Shown here piece after piece: positions 53,812 through 62,910 of a DNA stretch of 64,000 nt. How positions within the stretch are numbered: the stretch's first letter is position 1; each line of letters begins with the position of its first letter. The DNA is from UBA1724 sp963621575 (GTDB lineage: Bacteria; Verrucomicrobiota; Lentisphaeria; Oligosphaerales; Oligosphaeraceae): NCBI GenBank assembly GCA_963621575.1, contig CAVFEH010000001.1, positions 261,083 to 325,082 on the forward strand, given 5' to 3'. The translations under genes and the position numbers were made by a program. The notes under the pieces are model-generated. The model was not told the DNA's origin. It searched no databases and saw nothing but the letters and a program-made list of their open reading frames with translations.

Positions 53812-56800
53812 ATGCCTTCCCAATCGACACATCGCTGGCTGAGCATCCGGAAATACTCTCTCCAGACGCTCCTGGGACTTTTTGTCTTGTCGGTGGTCCT
53901 CTACCTGGTGCTCTGCACCCTCCCCTCCATCTTCGGGCATCCGCGGTGGTTCCGAAAAATGCTGGAGGACTCCCTGGGCTCTACCGAAATCGCCTGTTCC
54001 ATCCCCTCCATCCACGGAAATATCCTGTGGGGACTGGAGCTGTCCGACGCACGCCTGAAAATGCCGCTGGCAGAGGGCACCCTGGTGCTTGACGCCCCCA
54101 CCGGCACACTCTCCTTCCATCCCGCCTCCCTCATCCGGGGGAAGTTCGTCATCCGGCACGTCAATTTCTCCGGGGCCTCCCTCCGCCTTGAGACCGAGGA
54201 CACACCCGCCCATCACAACATCCATCCCTTCGACGCCGACGCCCCCCTCTCTCTCTCTAACCTCTCCTGCGACGCCACCCTCACTCCACAGAACACCCTC
54301 CTGGCAGACCTCCAGGGGGACCTCTGTGGAATTCGCCTGGGCATCCAGGCAAACCTCAAGGACTTGGACCAGGCCTTCCTCAAGCAGGAACCACAGGCCG
54401 AGCCTCCCGCCCCCGCAAAGACTCTGGCGGAGGAAGTCGCTCCGGGAGTGGACGAATCGACCTCCCCCGTCGTCCCCGAAGCGGATGCACGAAAGGAATC
54501 CCCCGCAGTCGTGGAAAGCCTCTCGCCCCTGGCGGCGTCACACCAGAACCTCCGCGCCGCCTTGGAGCGCGTGCGCAAAGAACTGCGGCTTCTGACCAGC
54601 AAGGCGGGCGAAGTCACCCTCCGCCTCACTCTGGCCGGCTCCCTGAAGACTCCAGAGACCATCTCCCTCCATGGCGACCTGGGCATCGCCGATGCCCTGA
54701 TCCGCGACCGGGAAGTTTCCCGCGCCTACGGAAAATTCCGCCTCCAGAACCGCCGTCTGACTGTAGACGACCTCCATGTTGTCTATGACGCCGAGGAAAC
54801 CCTCTTCTGCCAGCTCCTCCTGGATCTCCACGAGGGAACCATCCAGGGACAGGCCTCCGCAAAACTCCGCGTCCAGACCCTCCTCCGATACCTGGCAATC
54901 CCCGAGGAGACCATCCCCGCCGACATGGAATTCACGAAGCCCCTCCTGCTCCAAGCAAACCTCCCCGTCACCCCCTGGGACTTCAAGACCCCCGAGCCCA
55001 TCCTGGACTTCCAGTGCGACAACCTCAAGGCCCGGGATCTAACCATCCCAACTCTTGAGGGACGGCTGGCCTTCCGACAAAACACCCTCTCCCTGGAAAA
55101 TCTCAAAATACACCTCCTCGAACCCTCCCCCGACACGGAGCCCCTCACCGGAAACTTCCAACTCGACCTCGCCGGAGAAAGCCTCCAGGGACGTTTGGAG
55201 GGCCCCATCGATCTCCCCGCCACGGCCCGCGGCCTGCGCCTGCTCCACAACAACAAGACGCCCCTGGAAGTCTTCTCCCAAGCGCGACTCCAGTTGCTTC
55301 TGAATCCCTCCCCCCTGAAGGACCTGAAACAATGGGACGGCGAGCTCTCCCTCACGCAGCCCCACGGCTCTCTGGGCAAGTTCAAGCTCAAGGATCTCTC
55401 GCTCTTCCTGAAAATCCTGGGCAGACGACTCTCCCTCCAGGGGAAGGCGCAAATCCCCGGCGAACTTCCAAACCAGCTCTCCCTCCTGGCAGACGCCACC
55501 ATCCCCCAAGACGACCAGGCACCCCTGTCCATCCACGCAGGCACCACCCTGGCAAATGACAACCAACAGATTCTCAATGCCTCCCTGGACATCCTCCTCT
55601 CCGACGGCGCCTCCACCCTGGAACTCGCAAACGGACGCTGCTCCTTTCGCCCGGAACGCCTCTACGAACTCCTCAAGGAACCCCTGAATCTAAAAGAGGA
55701 CATGGTGCTCGCCTGGTTCCACTGCCTCGATGAAAACCAGCCGGCACTCCTGGAATTCCACCTGCCGCCTGTCTCCTTCAAGGCCCCAAAAGACGGCTGG
55801 GAAAAAAAAGAACACCCCTGGCAGGCCATCGGGACCCTCCGTTTGCCACGAATGCAGCTCAACGACACGGACTTCTCCCTCATCGCCGCTCAAATCACCC
55901 TCCAGGAGGACCGGATCCTCTTCTCCCAACTCACCGGAGACCTCCTGGACAGCCCCGCTTCCCTCTCCGGAAACCTCACCATCCTCTTTGAGCCTTTCCA
56001 ACTCACGTTCAACAACCTCCGCATCCTGGGACCGCCCTCCCATATCCAAAATCTCCTCCACGCCCCGAAAGTCGTCCGGTTCTTCGGGAAAATCTGGGAC
56101 AACTTCCAATGGTCGCCCGAAAACGCAGCCGACGGCTGCCTCCTGGACATCTCCTTTCTCCGATACCGCGAATACCCCGGAAACCTCTGGGACTTCTCCC
56201 TGGACGGCACCATCGCCGCCCGGAATTTCACCTACCGGGAAATGCCCCTGGGAGAATTCTCCACCACCCTCCGCGTCCGGCTCCCCGACGAAGGAGTCTT
56301 CTTCTCCGACATCCATCTGGCCGACTGCAATCCCCCCTCCGATGACGGCATCCATGGAGAGGGAAAACTCACCTTCCAGCGCGGAGTCTTCGGCTCCTTT
56401 CGCATAAAAAAGTCCTCCGGAACCTTCCCCCTCCTCGACACTCTCGCACACTGCTTCCCAAAACTCCAGAAAACCCTCGCCCTCTTTGAACTGGACCATA
56501 CGGCAAATCTCCAGTGCCTCGTCCGATTCCACGACGACGAATTCTTCTCCATCTCCCTGGACGGCACCCTCGACACGCCATTCCTGCAATACCGCAACGC
56601 ACAACTCCAGAATCTCAGTGGGAAATGGCGCTTCAACAACAACGTCATGACCTGGGACTTTCCCACCGCACAGCTCTTCCAGGGAGACCTGGCCACCACC
56701 GGAGTCTACGATTTCTCCCAAAACCAGGGTGAAGTCCTGGCAGTCGCCAAGAATATCCCGCTGGTCCGCATCCAGGATTTCGCCAAAGGAAAGCTGGTGG

Positions 56801-57327
56801 ATCCCCCCCAATCCCCCACGGAACAAAAATATGCAGAGGGGAAGCTCCCCGGAAAGATGGACATAGAGGGGCATTTCCGGGTCCTCAAAGACTGGGCCGG
56901 GCTCCCCATTTACCTGGAAGGCGACGGGAAACTCCATCTCTACGACATGGATCTCTGGCGCGTGCCAACCCTCACGACCCTGGGACGAATCCTCTCCCGG
57001 GGGACCTTCCGGTTCTTCTCCAAGGACCGAATCGCATCCCTCGGAAAAATCTCCACCCTCGACGCTGACTTCCAGTGCCACGACGCCGCCATCTCCTTCG
57101 AAAATATCCGCACCGACGGATCCTTCATCGCCCTCGCCGGAAAGGGAGTCTTCCGGCTCGACAACAAGCAAATGGACTTCCAAATCTCCAGCCAACTCCT
57201 GAAATCCGTCAGCCTCGTCTCCTGGCTCCTCAGGCCAATCTCCTGGGCTTTCGAGGCACAACTCACCGGAACCCCGAAAGACCACCACTGGGAAATCCGC
57301 ACCCCCCTGCGAAAACTATTCCAATAA
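53812..57327 (+). CDS. Large AsmA-like envelope protein
   Basis: 1171 residues. One N-terminal membrane helix (LLGLFVLSVVLYLVLCTLP) then a very long beta-rich periplasmic region with AsmA/TamB-type patterns (LSLSNLSCDATLTPQNTLLADLQGDL, then LTFNNLRILGPPSHI). The final 130 residues (LHLYDMDLWRVPTLTTLGRIL, FSKDRIASLGKIST, AKGVFRLDNKQMDF-like segment, LRPISWAFEAQLTGT) match the AsmA C-terminal module. Such proteins form bridges for phospholipid transfer between inner and outer membrane. A coiled insert with Glu/Pro lies at about 195-245. ATG 53812 is chosen at the membrane helix. tRNA-Leu follows. Confidence 0.84.
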   Translation: MPSQSTHRWLSIRKYSLQTLLGLFVLSVVLYLVLCTLPSIFGHPRWFRKMLEDSLGSTEIACSIPSIHGNILWGLELSDARLKMPLAEGTLVLDAPTGTLSFHPASLIRGKFVIRHVNFSGASLRLETEDTPAHHNIHPFDADAPLSLSNLSCDATLTPQNTLLADLQGDLCGIRLGIQANLKDLDQAFLKQEPQAEPPAPAKTLAEEVAPGVDESTSPVVPEADARKESPAVVESLSPLAASHQNLRAALERVRKELRLLTSKAGEVTLRLTLAGSLKTPETISLHGDLGIADALIRDREVSRAYGKFRLQNRRLTVDDLHVVYDAEETLFCQLLLDLHEGTIQGQASAKLRVQTLLRYLAIPEETIPADMEFTKPLLLQANLPVTPWDFKTPEPILDFQCDNLKARDLTIPTLEGRLAFRQNTLSLENLKIHLLEPSPDTEPLTGNFQLDLAGESLQGRLEGPIDLPATARGLRLLHNNKTPLEVFSQARLQLLLNPSPLKDLKQWDGELSLTQPHGSLGKFKLKDLSLFLKILGRRLSLQGKAQIPGELPNQLSLLADATIPQDDQAPLSIHAGTTLANDNQQILNASLDILLSDGASTLELANGRCSFRPERLYELLKEPLNLKEDMVLAWFHCLDENQPALLEFHLPPVSFKAPKDGWEKKEHPWQAIGTLRLPRMQLNDTDFSLIAAQITLQEDRILFSQLTGDLLDSPASLSGNLTILFEPFQLTFNNLRILGPPSHIQNLLHAPKVVRFFGKIWDNFQWSPENAADGCLLDISFLRYREYPGNLWDFSLDGTIAARNFTYREMPLGEFSTTLRVRLPDEGVFFSDIHLADCNPPSDDGIHGEGKLTFQRGVFGSFRIKKSSGTFPLLDTLAHCFPKLQKTLALFELDHTANLQCLVRFHDDEFFSISLDGTLDTPFLQYRNAQLQNLSGKWRFNNNVMTWDFPTAQLFQGDLATTGVYDFSQNQGEVLAVAKNIPLVRIQDFAKGKLVDPPQSPTEQKYAEGKLPGKMDIEGHFRVLKDWAGLPIYLEGDGKLHLYDMDLWRVPTLTTLGRILSRGTFRFFSKDRIASLGKISTLDADFQCHDAAISFENIRTDGSFIALAGKGVFRLDNKQMDFQISSQLLKSVSLVSWLLRPISWAFEAQLTGTPKDHHWEIRTPLRKLFQ

Positions 57328-57342
57328 CCTTGCACCCCACCG

Positions 57343-57370
57343 TTGAAATCCACCTGTCTGGAAATATAGT
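57343..57370 (+). promoter_or_regulatory. Promoter of tRNA-Leu
   Basis: TTGAAA (57343-57348), 16-bp spacer, TATAGT (57365-57370). Predicted start about 16 nt upstream of the tRNA. Confidence 0.65.
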
Positions 57371-57392
57371 AAACCGCTTTCCTTTCACCCAG

Positions 57393-57479
57393 GCCGGAGT
57401 GGCGGAATTGGCAGACGCACTAGACTCAAAATCTGGCGGTGGAAACACCTTGTGGGTTCGATTCCCACCTCCGGTACCA
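57393..57479 (+). tRNA. tRNA-Leu (anticodon CAA)
   Basis: 87 nt with encoded CCA. Acceptor GCCGGAG / CUCCGGU with a G1-U72 pair as in other leucine tRNAs, discriminator A. Anticodon stem CUAGA/UCUGG with loop CUCAAAA gives CAA. A long variable arm is present, typical of class II tRNA. Decodes UUG. Confidence 0.96.
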
Positions 57480-57498
57480 ATCCCTCCCCTTTCGCACA

Positions 57499-57534
57499 AA
57501 AGACCAATCCCGCCGCAGGGATTGGTCTTTTTGC
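57499..57534 (+). terminator. Intrinsic terminator of tRNA-Leu
   Basis: AAAGACCAATCCC / GGGATTGGTCTTT perfect stem, short loop, T-run TTTTTG. Terminates tRNA-Leu. Confidence 0.92.
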
Positions 57535-57935
57535 TTTCTGGAAGACATGCGAATTCCGGGAAAATCCGGGGGAGTTCTCAAGGAAGAGAACTCCTTATGA
57601 TTCTTTATGATATTGACATGCAATGAGTTGTATCATATTGCAAAGTCTTTTGCCACCGCTACAATAGAGGGGCGTTCCGGGAGTTCCGGAGCCGTGTCCA
57701 TAGTCCCCCCAATTGCAGTTGCAGGAGCAAGCAAGCCATGTGTGCGGAAGATGTCAGTAGACTCCACCAAAGCCGTCGCCCCCGCCGAAATCGTCTCCAT
57801 TTCCGGGCGGAGGTCCGCCTCGCCTCCCACGACCTCCCGACGTTCCATCCAGAGGATGCCTCCCCACCCACCCTCCTCTTTGGAAACCAGGAAGTCAATG
57901 ACACCCAAGAACGCCATCCCTCCGCCCCCGGCGAA
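57535..57935. other. Gap after tRNA-Leu: hairpin, possible promoter, ambiguous ORFs
   Basis: Perfect 9-bp stem GGAGTTCTC / GAGAACTCC at 57571-57594, then TTGACA (57613-57618) and an inverted repeat TATGATA/TATCATA at 57606-57637, which might be a promoter with operator. Open frames on both strands between 57607 and 57939 (a plus frame ending TGA at 57939, and a minus frame 57633-57917) look only weakly protein-like; I do not call either a gene. Confidence 0.4.
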
Positions 57936-58268
57936 ATGAGTGTCCCCGAAAAGGATCTCCTCTGCATGATCATGCCCCCCGAACCACCCCTGCCATTCCC
58001 CCTCCACACCCTGCAAATGGCCCACGGCCCCGATGCCAGGGAATACGAAATCCCACAAGAGAAAAGACTCCATATCCTGCGAAAACTCTACCCCTTCTTC
58101 CCCGTCCCGACCCTCGACACGCGCATCTACGACCTGCACCAACAGACATCCTTCATGGTCCGCGAATTCCGCGTCATCCGGGAACGAGACCGGAACATCC
58201 TCGTCTCTCCATATTACCCACAATCCGGCGGAACCGTCCTGGACTGGATCCCCAAGGACAACTCCTAA
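57936..58268 (+). CDS. Small protein of unknown function
   Basis: 110 residues from ATG 57936. The C-terminal half looks like a real folded protein (LRKLYPFFPVPTLDTRIYDLHQQ, then FRVIRERDRNILVSPYYPQSGGTVLDWIP), and codon use in this frame matches the window. A longer frame back to 57738 is Arg/His-rich and not believed. An antisense frame covers it too. No family recognised; no signal peptide. Confidence 0.55.
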   Translation: MSVPEKDLLCMIMPPEPPLPFPLHTLQMAHGPDAREYEIPQEKRLHILRKLYPFFPVPTLDTRIYDLHQQTSFMVREFRVIRERDRNILVSPYYPQSGGTVLDWIPKDNS

Positions 58269-58432
58269 AAAAGAGTGGGGGATTCCATAGAGAGAGGGGA
58301 GGCGCGGACACCCCCCTGGTTTTCCGTTGGCATCCCTTTCGTCCGTAGGTGGGGAAGAGTATATCGCCTCCCTGGGAAAGGCTATATTAGCGCGTACTGT
58401 CCTGCGGAAAGGTAGACGAAATCAAATGCGGT

Positions 58433-58453
58433 GGGCCGGCATGGCGCCGGCCC
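58433..58453 (+). promoter_or_regulatory. serC leader: -10-like box and hairpin
   Basis: TATATT at 58383-58388 could be a -10; no good -35 seen. Downstream GGGCCGGC / GCCGGCCC forms an 8-bp stem 45 bp before serC, a leader hairpin without T-run. Confidence 0.3.
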
Positions 58454-58498
58454 CCGAATTAAGACCGCCCCGCGGACGCAACAGAAGGAAAAAACGAC

Positions 58499-59578
58499 AT
58501 GCAAGTGTTTAACTTCAACGCAGGTCCCGCTGCGCTTCCCCGCCCCGTCATTCTGAAGGCCCAGGCCGAATTCGCCGACTACCGCGGCTGCGGCTACAGC
58601 ATCATCGAAGAGTCCCACCGTGCGGCATCCTTCGACGAGATCATCCAGGCTGCGGAGGCGAATCTCCGGAAGCTGTTGAACATTCCCGAGAACTACGAGG
58701 TGCTCTTCCTCCAGGGCGGCGCCTCCCTCCAGTTCGCCATGGTGCCCATGAACCTGCAGGTTCCCGGCAAGACCATCGGCTACGCAGACACCGGCGTCTG
58801 GGCCCACAAGGCCATCAAGGAACTGGATATCCAGGGACTCCCCAAGCAGGTGGTCTTCGACGGCGCATCCCTCAACTACAACGAGATCCAGAGGATCAAG
58901 GACTGGAAAATTGACCAGGATTGGGCATACTTCGGCATCTGCTCCAACAACACCATCTACGGCACCGAGTACTTCGACTTCCCCGAAACCGGCGATGTGC
59001 CCCTTGTGGCCGACATGTCCTCCGACATCCTCAGCCGCAAAATCGATGTGAGCAAATTCGGTCTCATCTTCGCCGGCGCCCAGAAGAACATCGGTCCCGC
59101 CGGCCTGACCCTGGTCATCCTCCGCAAGGATCTGGCCGCGCGCGTGGGGAACAACATCCCCACCATGCTGCGCTACACCACCCACATCGACGGAAAGAGC
59201 CTCTTCAACACCCCCCCAACCTTCGCCATCTACATCAACCGCCTGGTCACTGACTGGATAATCGAGCAGGGCGGGCTGGAGGCCATCGAGGCCCGAAACA
59301 TCGAAAAAGCAAAAACGCTCTACGATTTCATCGACAACTCCGGCTTCTACCGCGCCACCGCGGCCCCCGCCACCCGCAGCCACATGAATGTCTGCTTCCG
59401 CCTGCCCACCGAGGATCAGGAAAAGGCCTTCATCGCCTTCGCCAAGAGCAACGGTCTGGTAGGCCTGAAGGGCCACCGCAAGGTGGGCGGCTGCCGCGCC
59501 TCCATCTACAACGCGGTGCCCGTGGAAGGCGTCCTGCGCCTCATTGACATCATGAAGGAGTTCCAGAAGAACGCCTAG
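58499..59578 (+). CDS. serC: Phosphoserine aminotransferase
   Basis: 359 residues. Class V PLP aminotransferase converting 3-phosphohydroxypyruvate to phosphoserine (serine and, via PdxB route, pyridoxine synthesis). FNAGPAALP start, LFLQGGASLQFAMVPMNL, ADMSSDILSRKIDVSKFGLIFAGAQKNIGPAG with PLP Lys196, and HRKVGGCRASIYNAVP near the C-terminus. AAGGA lies before ATG 58499. A terminator follows. Confidence 0.97.
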   Translation: MQVFNFNAGPAALPRPVILKAQAEFADYRGCGYSIIEESHRAASFDEIIQAAEANLRKLLNIPENYEVLFLQGGASLQFAMVPMNLQVPGKTIGYADTGVWAHKAIKELDIQGLPKQVVFDGASLNYNEIQRIKDWKIDQDWAYFGICSNNTIYGTEYFDFPETGDVPLVADMSSDILSRKIDVSKFGLIFAGAQKNIGPAGLTLVILRKDLAARVGNNIPTMLRYTTHIDGKSLFNTPPTFAIYINRLVTDWIIEQGGLEAIEARNIEKAKTLYDFIDNSGFYRATAAPATRSHMNVCFRLPTEDQEKAFIAFAKSNGLVGLKGHRKVGGCRASIYNAVPVEGVLRLIDIMKEFQKNA

Positions 59579-59613
59579 CCTGACAGGCGCCGCGCTGTCT
59601 GGCGCACACAAAG

Positions 59614-59660
59614 ACGGGTGCCCGAAGAGAGTCACTCTCCCTTGGGGCGCCCGTTTTTTA
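59614..59660 (+). terminator. Intrinsic terminator of serC
   Basis: ACGGGTGCCC / GGGCGCCCGT stem (one G-U) with an inner GAGAG/CTCTC stem, then TTTTTT. Confidence 0.88.
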
Positions 59661-59758
59661 TTGCCCAGGCAAGACGCCCGATGCCCTGGGCACACAATAC
59701 ATTAAACGCCTGGATTCTCTTCCTCCCTCCTCCACCACAAAACAAGATTATCTCCACC

Positions 59759-61381
59759 ATGTCCGTCATCTTCCACGAAAAGCGCTCCGTCAGCTATGTG
59801 GCTCCCAGCCGCGTAGTCTGGCAATCCCCGCAGGTCAAGGACGCCGCGAGACTCCTCGGGACCGCCGGTGAAACCGCAACCATCTGGCGGGATCCGGGCA
59901 TGCAGCTGCCTCCCGGCGGCGCGGTGCTTCTGGAATACGACACCCCCCTCCCCCTCCAGGGAATCCGTGTCTCCCGGGGATATGACGGCTTTGGCCCCGC
60001 GAAGGTGCTGGTGCGCCTGGGCGAATCGGTCACCGAGGTGCTGCACACTCCCAACAACGACCACTCCATGCACGAAATGGAGCTTTCCCTCTCCCACATG
60101 GGCATCAGCCGCATCGGCAACGCCGGGTTCCGCTTCCTGCGCCTGGAGAACCTGGAGACCGATCCCAAGGCAGTCCTGAATCTCCGGGAATGCTCCGCCG
60201 AGGCCTGGATCCATCCCGCAAAGCGAACGGGTTCCTTCCAGTGCAGCGACCCCCTCCTGAACCAAATCTTCGAGGCCTGCGCAGTCACTCTCGAAAAGTG
60301 CATCTCGCCCCTGCTCCTGGACGGCACCAAGCGCGACCGTCTCGTCTGGATGGGTGACCTCTACAACGAAATCCGCGCCTGCGGAGTCCTTTTTCAAAAA
60401 CACGACGCCATCCCCGAAAGCCTGGAATTCCTCAATGTGGAAGGACGCCGAAACCATGCCTTCAATGGCATCGTCTCCTACACCGCATACTGGTTCCTCG
60501 CCCTGCGCGAATACAATCGCTTCTACCGCGACGCATATTTCCTCCTGACACAGCGTGACAATCTGCGCTTTTTCGCCAATGAAATGCTCCAGACCTACGA
60601 AAAGGACCCTGCCGGCGTCCTCCAGGAGTCCATCGTGGACTGGGCGACCCCCGAAGGCTGCCCAAGGAACGCCTACGGCCCACTCTTCCTGGCCGCCGTC
60701 ATCGCCTGCCGCGATCTGGCCGGGATTCTCCAGGAGGACGAGCTTTTCCGGCGTTGCCAGAAGGTGGAGGAGTCCCTCCGGAAGACCATCCGCCTGGAGC
60801 CGAACGCCCCCAAGTCCGTCTACGCCTGGGCCGCAGTCACCGGCCTTGTCCCCCCTCAGGACGCCCTCAACCGACTCCTCCAGGATCCTGAAGACGGATG
60901 GTCGCCCTTCCACTTCGACAATTTCCTGCGAACATACTCCCTGGCCGGCAAGACCGCCGAGGGGATGGAGCTCCTCCGAAAATACTACGGTGGAATGCTC
61001 CACCTGGGCGCCCGCACAATCTGGGAACAATACGACATGTCCTGGGGCGAAAACGCCACCCCCATTGATCAAATGCCACAGGAGGGAAAGACCGACATCC
61101 ACCTGACCTGCGGACGCGGATGCTTCCAGGGACTGCGAAACAGCCTCTGCCACGGATGGGGAGCCTCCCCCGCCGCCTGGCTCATGGAACACATCGCCGG
61201 AATCACCCCCGTCGGAGACGGATACAAAAACGGCGTCCAAGTCGCGCCCAATCTTTGCGGCCTGGACTTTCTCGCCGTCACCTGCCCCACCCCGCAAGGC
61301 GATGTCTCACTCCTCGCCCAGAAAGGGAAAAAGCCCCAGCTCACCGTCCCACAGGGAATGCCATGCACCCTGGTGGAATAA
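59759..61381 (+). CDS. GH78-type alpha-L-rhamnosidase
   Basis: 540 residues, a compact rhamnosidase-like (alpha/alpha)6-barrel with a short beta N-domain. The GH78 box LLDGTKRDRLVWMGDLYNEIRA and the later TIWEQYDMSWGENATPID (Trp-Glu and E-N-A-T motifs), with HGWGASPAAWL, mark the family. It would remove terminal L-rhamnose. No signal peptide, so probably cytoplasmic. Shorter than typical multidomain GH78s (about 900 residues). Follows serC after the terminator; no partner transporter adjacent. Confidence 0.82.
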   Translation: MSVIFHEKRSVSYVAPSRVVWQSPQVKDAARLLGTAGETATIWRDPGMQLPPGGAVLLEYDTPLPLQGIRVSRGYDGFGPAKVLVRLGESVTEVLHTPNNDHSMHEMELSLSHMGISRIGNAGFRFLRLENLETDPKAVLNLRECSAEAWIHPAKRTGSFQCSDPLLNQIFEACAVTLEKCISPLLLDGTKRDRLVWMGDLYNEIRACGVLFQKHDAIPESLEFLNVEGRRNHAFNGIVSYTAYWFLALREYNRFYRDAYFLLTQRDNLRFFANEMLQTYEKDPAGVLQESIVDWATPEGCPRNAYGPLFLAAVIACRDLAGILQEDELFRRCQKVEESLRKTIRLEPNAPKSVYAWAAVTGLVPPQDALNRLLQDPEDGWSPFHFDNFLRTYSLAGKTAEGMELLRKYYGGMLHLGARTIWEQYDMSWGENATPIDQMPQEGKTDIHLTCGRGCFQGLRNSLCHGWGASPAAWLMEHIAGITPVGDGYKNGVQVAPNLCGLDFLAVTCPTPQGDVSLLAQKGKKPQLTVPQGMPCTLVE

Positions 61382-61772
61382 AATCCACCGACATCGCCCA
61401 GCCCGAAAAGACCGCCCGGACTCCCCGCCGGGCGGCCTTTTTCATTTCCAAGGAATCCGGAAGAGACAATATGCAGGGCGCCGCAGACTCTCCAAATCAG
61501 ACTGACAATCGCCCTCTGCTCGCCGCCTGCCACCTAGATACCGGATGTCTGCGTCCGCCGTGCGCAATCCGCGTCCCCGTGTCACGCCCTTCGCGTCAGA
61601 AATCCGCAAGGCATTTGCCCATATCATCTTCGGGGCTTTCCTGGGTGAATTTGGCACGGCCTCTGCTTTTTCCTAAAGTATCGCAAAGAAGCCCCGGGGA
61701 ATCCCGGGAGTCCTCTTCCGAGATCCGCTTTTTCAGAAACAATCCACCCCTTAGACAGGAGGAACGAAAACC
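61382..61772. promoter_or_regulatory. 391-bp gap before hsp20 pair: terminator and candidate sigma-54 or sigma-70 promoter
   Basis: Contains the GH78 terminator, then about 200 bp with nothing I can call. At 61651-61666 TTGGCACGG..CTGCT has GG and GC exactly 10 bases apart, as in -24/-12 sigma-54 promoters. The same stretch can also be read as TTGGCA, 16-bp spacer, TAAAGT (61651-61678), a sigma-70 form. CCCCGGGG/CCCGGG-type palindromes follow near 61695. No CIRCE repeat is seen. Confidence 0.45.
61411..61443 (+). terminator. Intrinsic terminator of GH78 gene
   Basis: CCGCCCGG / CCGGGCGG 8-bp stem, 8-nt loop, then CCTTTTTC, about 30 bp past the stop. Confidence 0.78.
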
Positions 61773-62189
61773 ATGAGATACTTCCTTGATTATCCCTTCG
61801 AGACCGCCAGCGCCAAACGGCTTGACCAGGTCGCCGCCGATTTCTTCGGCATGCCCGTGGTTCCTCTCTTCTCCCACGCTTCCCATCCCAGCCGCCAGGG
61901 AATCCGGAATGGCTTCCGGAAATCCAAGAAAGGCGGCTACTTCCTCCACCTGGAAGTCCCCGGACTCAAATCCGAGAATCTGGACATCGAGTTCCGGGAC
62001 GGCGGAGTGCTGGTTCAGGGCAAGACCCCGGAGGCCGAAGAGAACTTCCACAAGGAAGTCAAGGCCTTCCTCCCACTCCCCGAAGACGCCGATCCCGACA
62101 AGATCCAGGCCGCGCTTCAGGATGGCGTCCTCACCCTGCGGGTCCCCGTCAAGGGCTCCTCCGCCAACCGCAAAATCACCATTGGCTGA
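61773..62189 (+). CDS. Small heat shock protein (Hsp20), first of pair
   Basis: 138 residues. Alpha-crystallin domain: GYFLHLEVPGLKSENLDIEFRDGGVLVQGKT, the LPEDADPDKIQAALQDGVLTLRVPV core and the C-terminal KITIG (I-x-I type anchor). ATP-independent holdase. AGGAGG lies 8 bases before ATG 61773. Its N-terminus is quite different from the next copy, so the pair may form mixed oligomers. Confidence 0.92.
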   Translation: MRYFLDYPFETASAKRLDQVAADFFGMPVVPLFSHASHPSRQGIRNGFRKSKKGGYFLHLEVPGLKSENLDIEFRDGGVLVQGKTPEAEENFHKEVKAFLPLPEDADPDKIQAALQDGVLTLRVPVKGSSANRKITIG

Positions 62190-62268
62190 CGCCAAGTACC
62201 GCACCATCTCACCAGGTTTCCTCACGGAAGCCTCTGCGAATTCAACCATAAACTCAGGAGGTATAACT

Positions 62269-62703
62269 ATGAACGAAGTCAAAGTCAACACGAACAACAC
62301 CCAGGAAACCAAGCCGGCCCGCACCAACGGCCACGTCTTCGATCCCTTCGCCGAGTTCTTCGGATTCCCCGTCATGCCCTTCTTCACCAGCAGAAACGAC
62401 AACGCGCAGAAGCTTGAGGGCTTCCACAAGGCCAAGGACGGCTCCTATGTGCTGCACACTGAAGTCACTGGCATGAAGGCCGAGAACCTTGACGTGGAAT
62501 TCCAGAATGGCGGCATTGCCATCAAGGGCAAGACCTCCGGCGAAGACGATGGCGAATCCTACACCAACGAAGTGGAGTATTTCTTCACTCTGCCCGAAGA
62601 CGCCGACGCCGATCAGCTGAAAGCCTCCCTGGCGGACGGAGTCCTGACCTTCAAGGTCCCCGCCAAGGCCGGGAAAGCCGCAAAGAAAATCACCATTGAG
62701 TAA
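62269..62703 (+). CDS. Small heat shock protein (Hsp20), second of pair
   Basis: 144 residues. Alpha-crystallin domain: GSYVLHTEVTGMKAENLDVEFQNGGIAIKGKTSGE, LPEDADADQLKASLADGVLTFKVPAKAG and C-terminal KKITIE. Contains an FDPFAEFFGFPVMPFF segment that matches the N-terminal strand of its neighbour (FGMPVVPLF). A perfect AGGAGG precedes ATG 62269. 79 bp after the first copy, so co-transcribed. A terminator follows. Confidence 0.93.
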   Translation: MNEVKVNTNNTQETKPARTNGHVFDPFAEFFGFPVMPFFTSRNDNAQKLEGFHKAKDGSYVLHTEVTGMKAENLDVEFQNGGIAIKGKTSGEDDGESYTNEVEYFFTLPEDADADQLKASLADGVLTFKVPAKAGKAAKKITIE

Positions 62704-62785
62704 CACGCAATCGCCTGGCCAATACGGAAGGCCGCCACCAATCATCCGAAGCCTTCCGTAAAGTGCACGGCAAACATAGTTCCCC

Positions 62786-62834
62786 GCGGGGGGACGAGTC
62801 CATGCGAAAGCATCCCTCGTCCCCCCGCTTTTTG
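62786..62834 (+). terminator. Intrinsic terminator of hsp20 pair
   Basis: Perfect 13-bp stem GCGGGGGGACGAG / CTCGTCCCCCCGC, 17-nt loop, then TTTTTG. Confidence 0.93.
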
Positions 62835-62910
62835 TACATGCATCGGAACCGGTTTCACGGGCTATCTTTAGAAACTGACAAAACCAGACAATCTCTTACA
62901 TAGAAGCCCC

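Noticed and set aside
57633..58223. Minus-strand 196-residue frame
   Set aside because: Overlaps a better plus-strand candidate at 57936-58268; composition ambiguous. Part 57633-57917 could still be a small gene, but it has no room for its own promoter and no recognised family.
61382..61772. CIRCE heat shock operator before the hsp20 pair
   Set aside because: No TTAGCACTC-N9-GAGTGCTAA repeat in the gap.
62835..62910. preQ1 riboswitch before the queuosine precursor transporter
   Set aside because: The leader is short and I see no preQ1-I or preQ1-II core; the sequence does not show the A-rich tail and stem expected.
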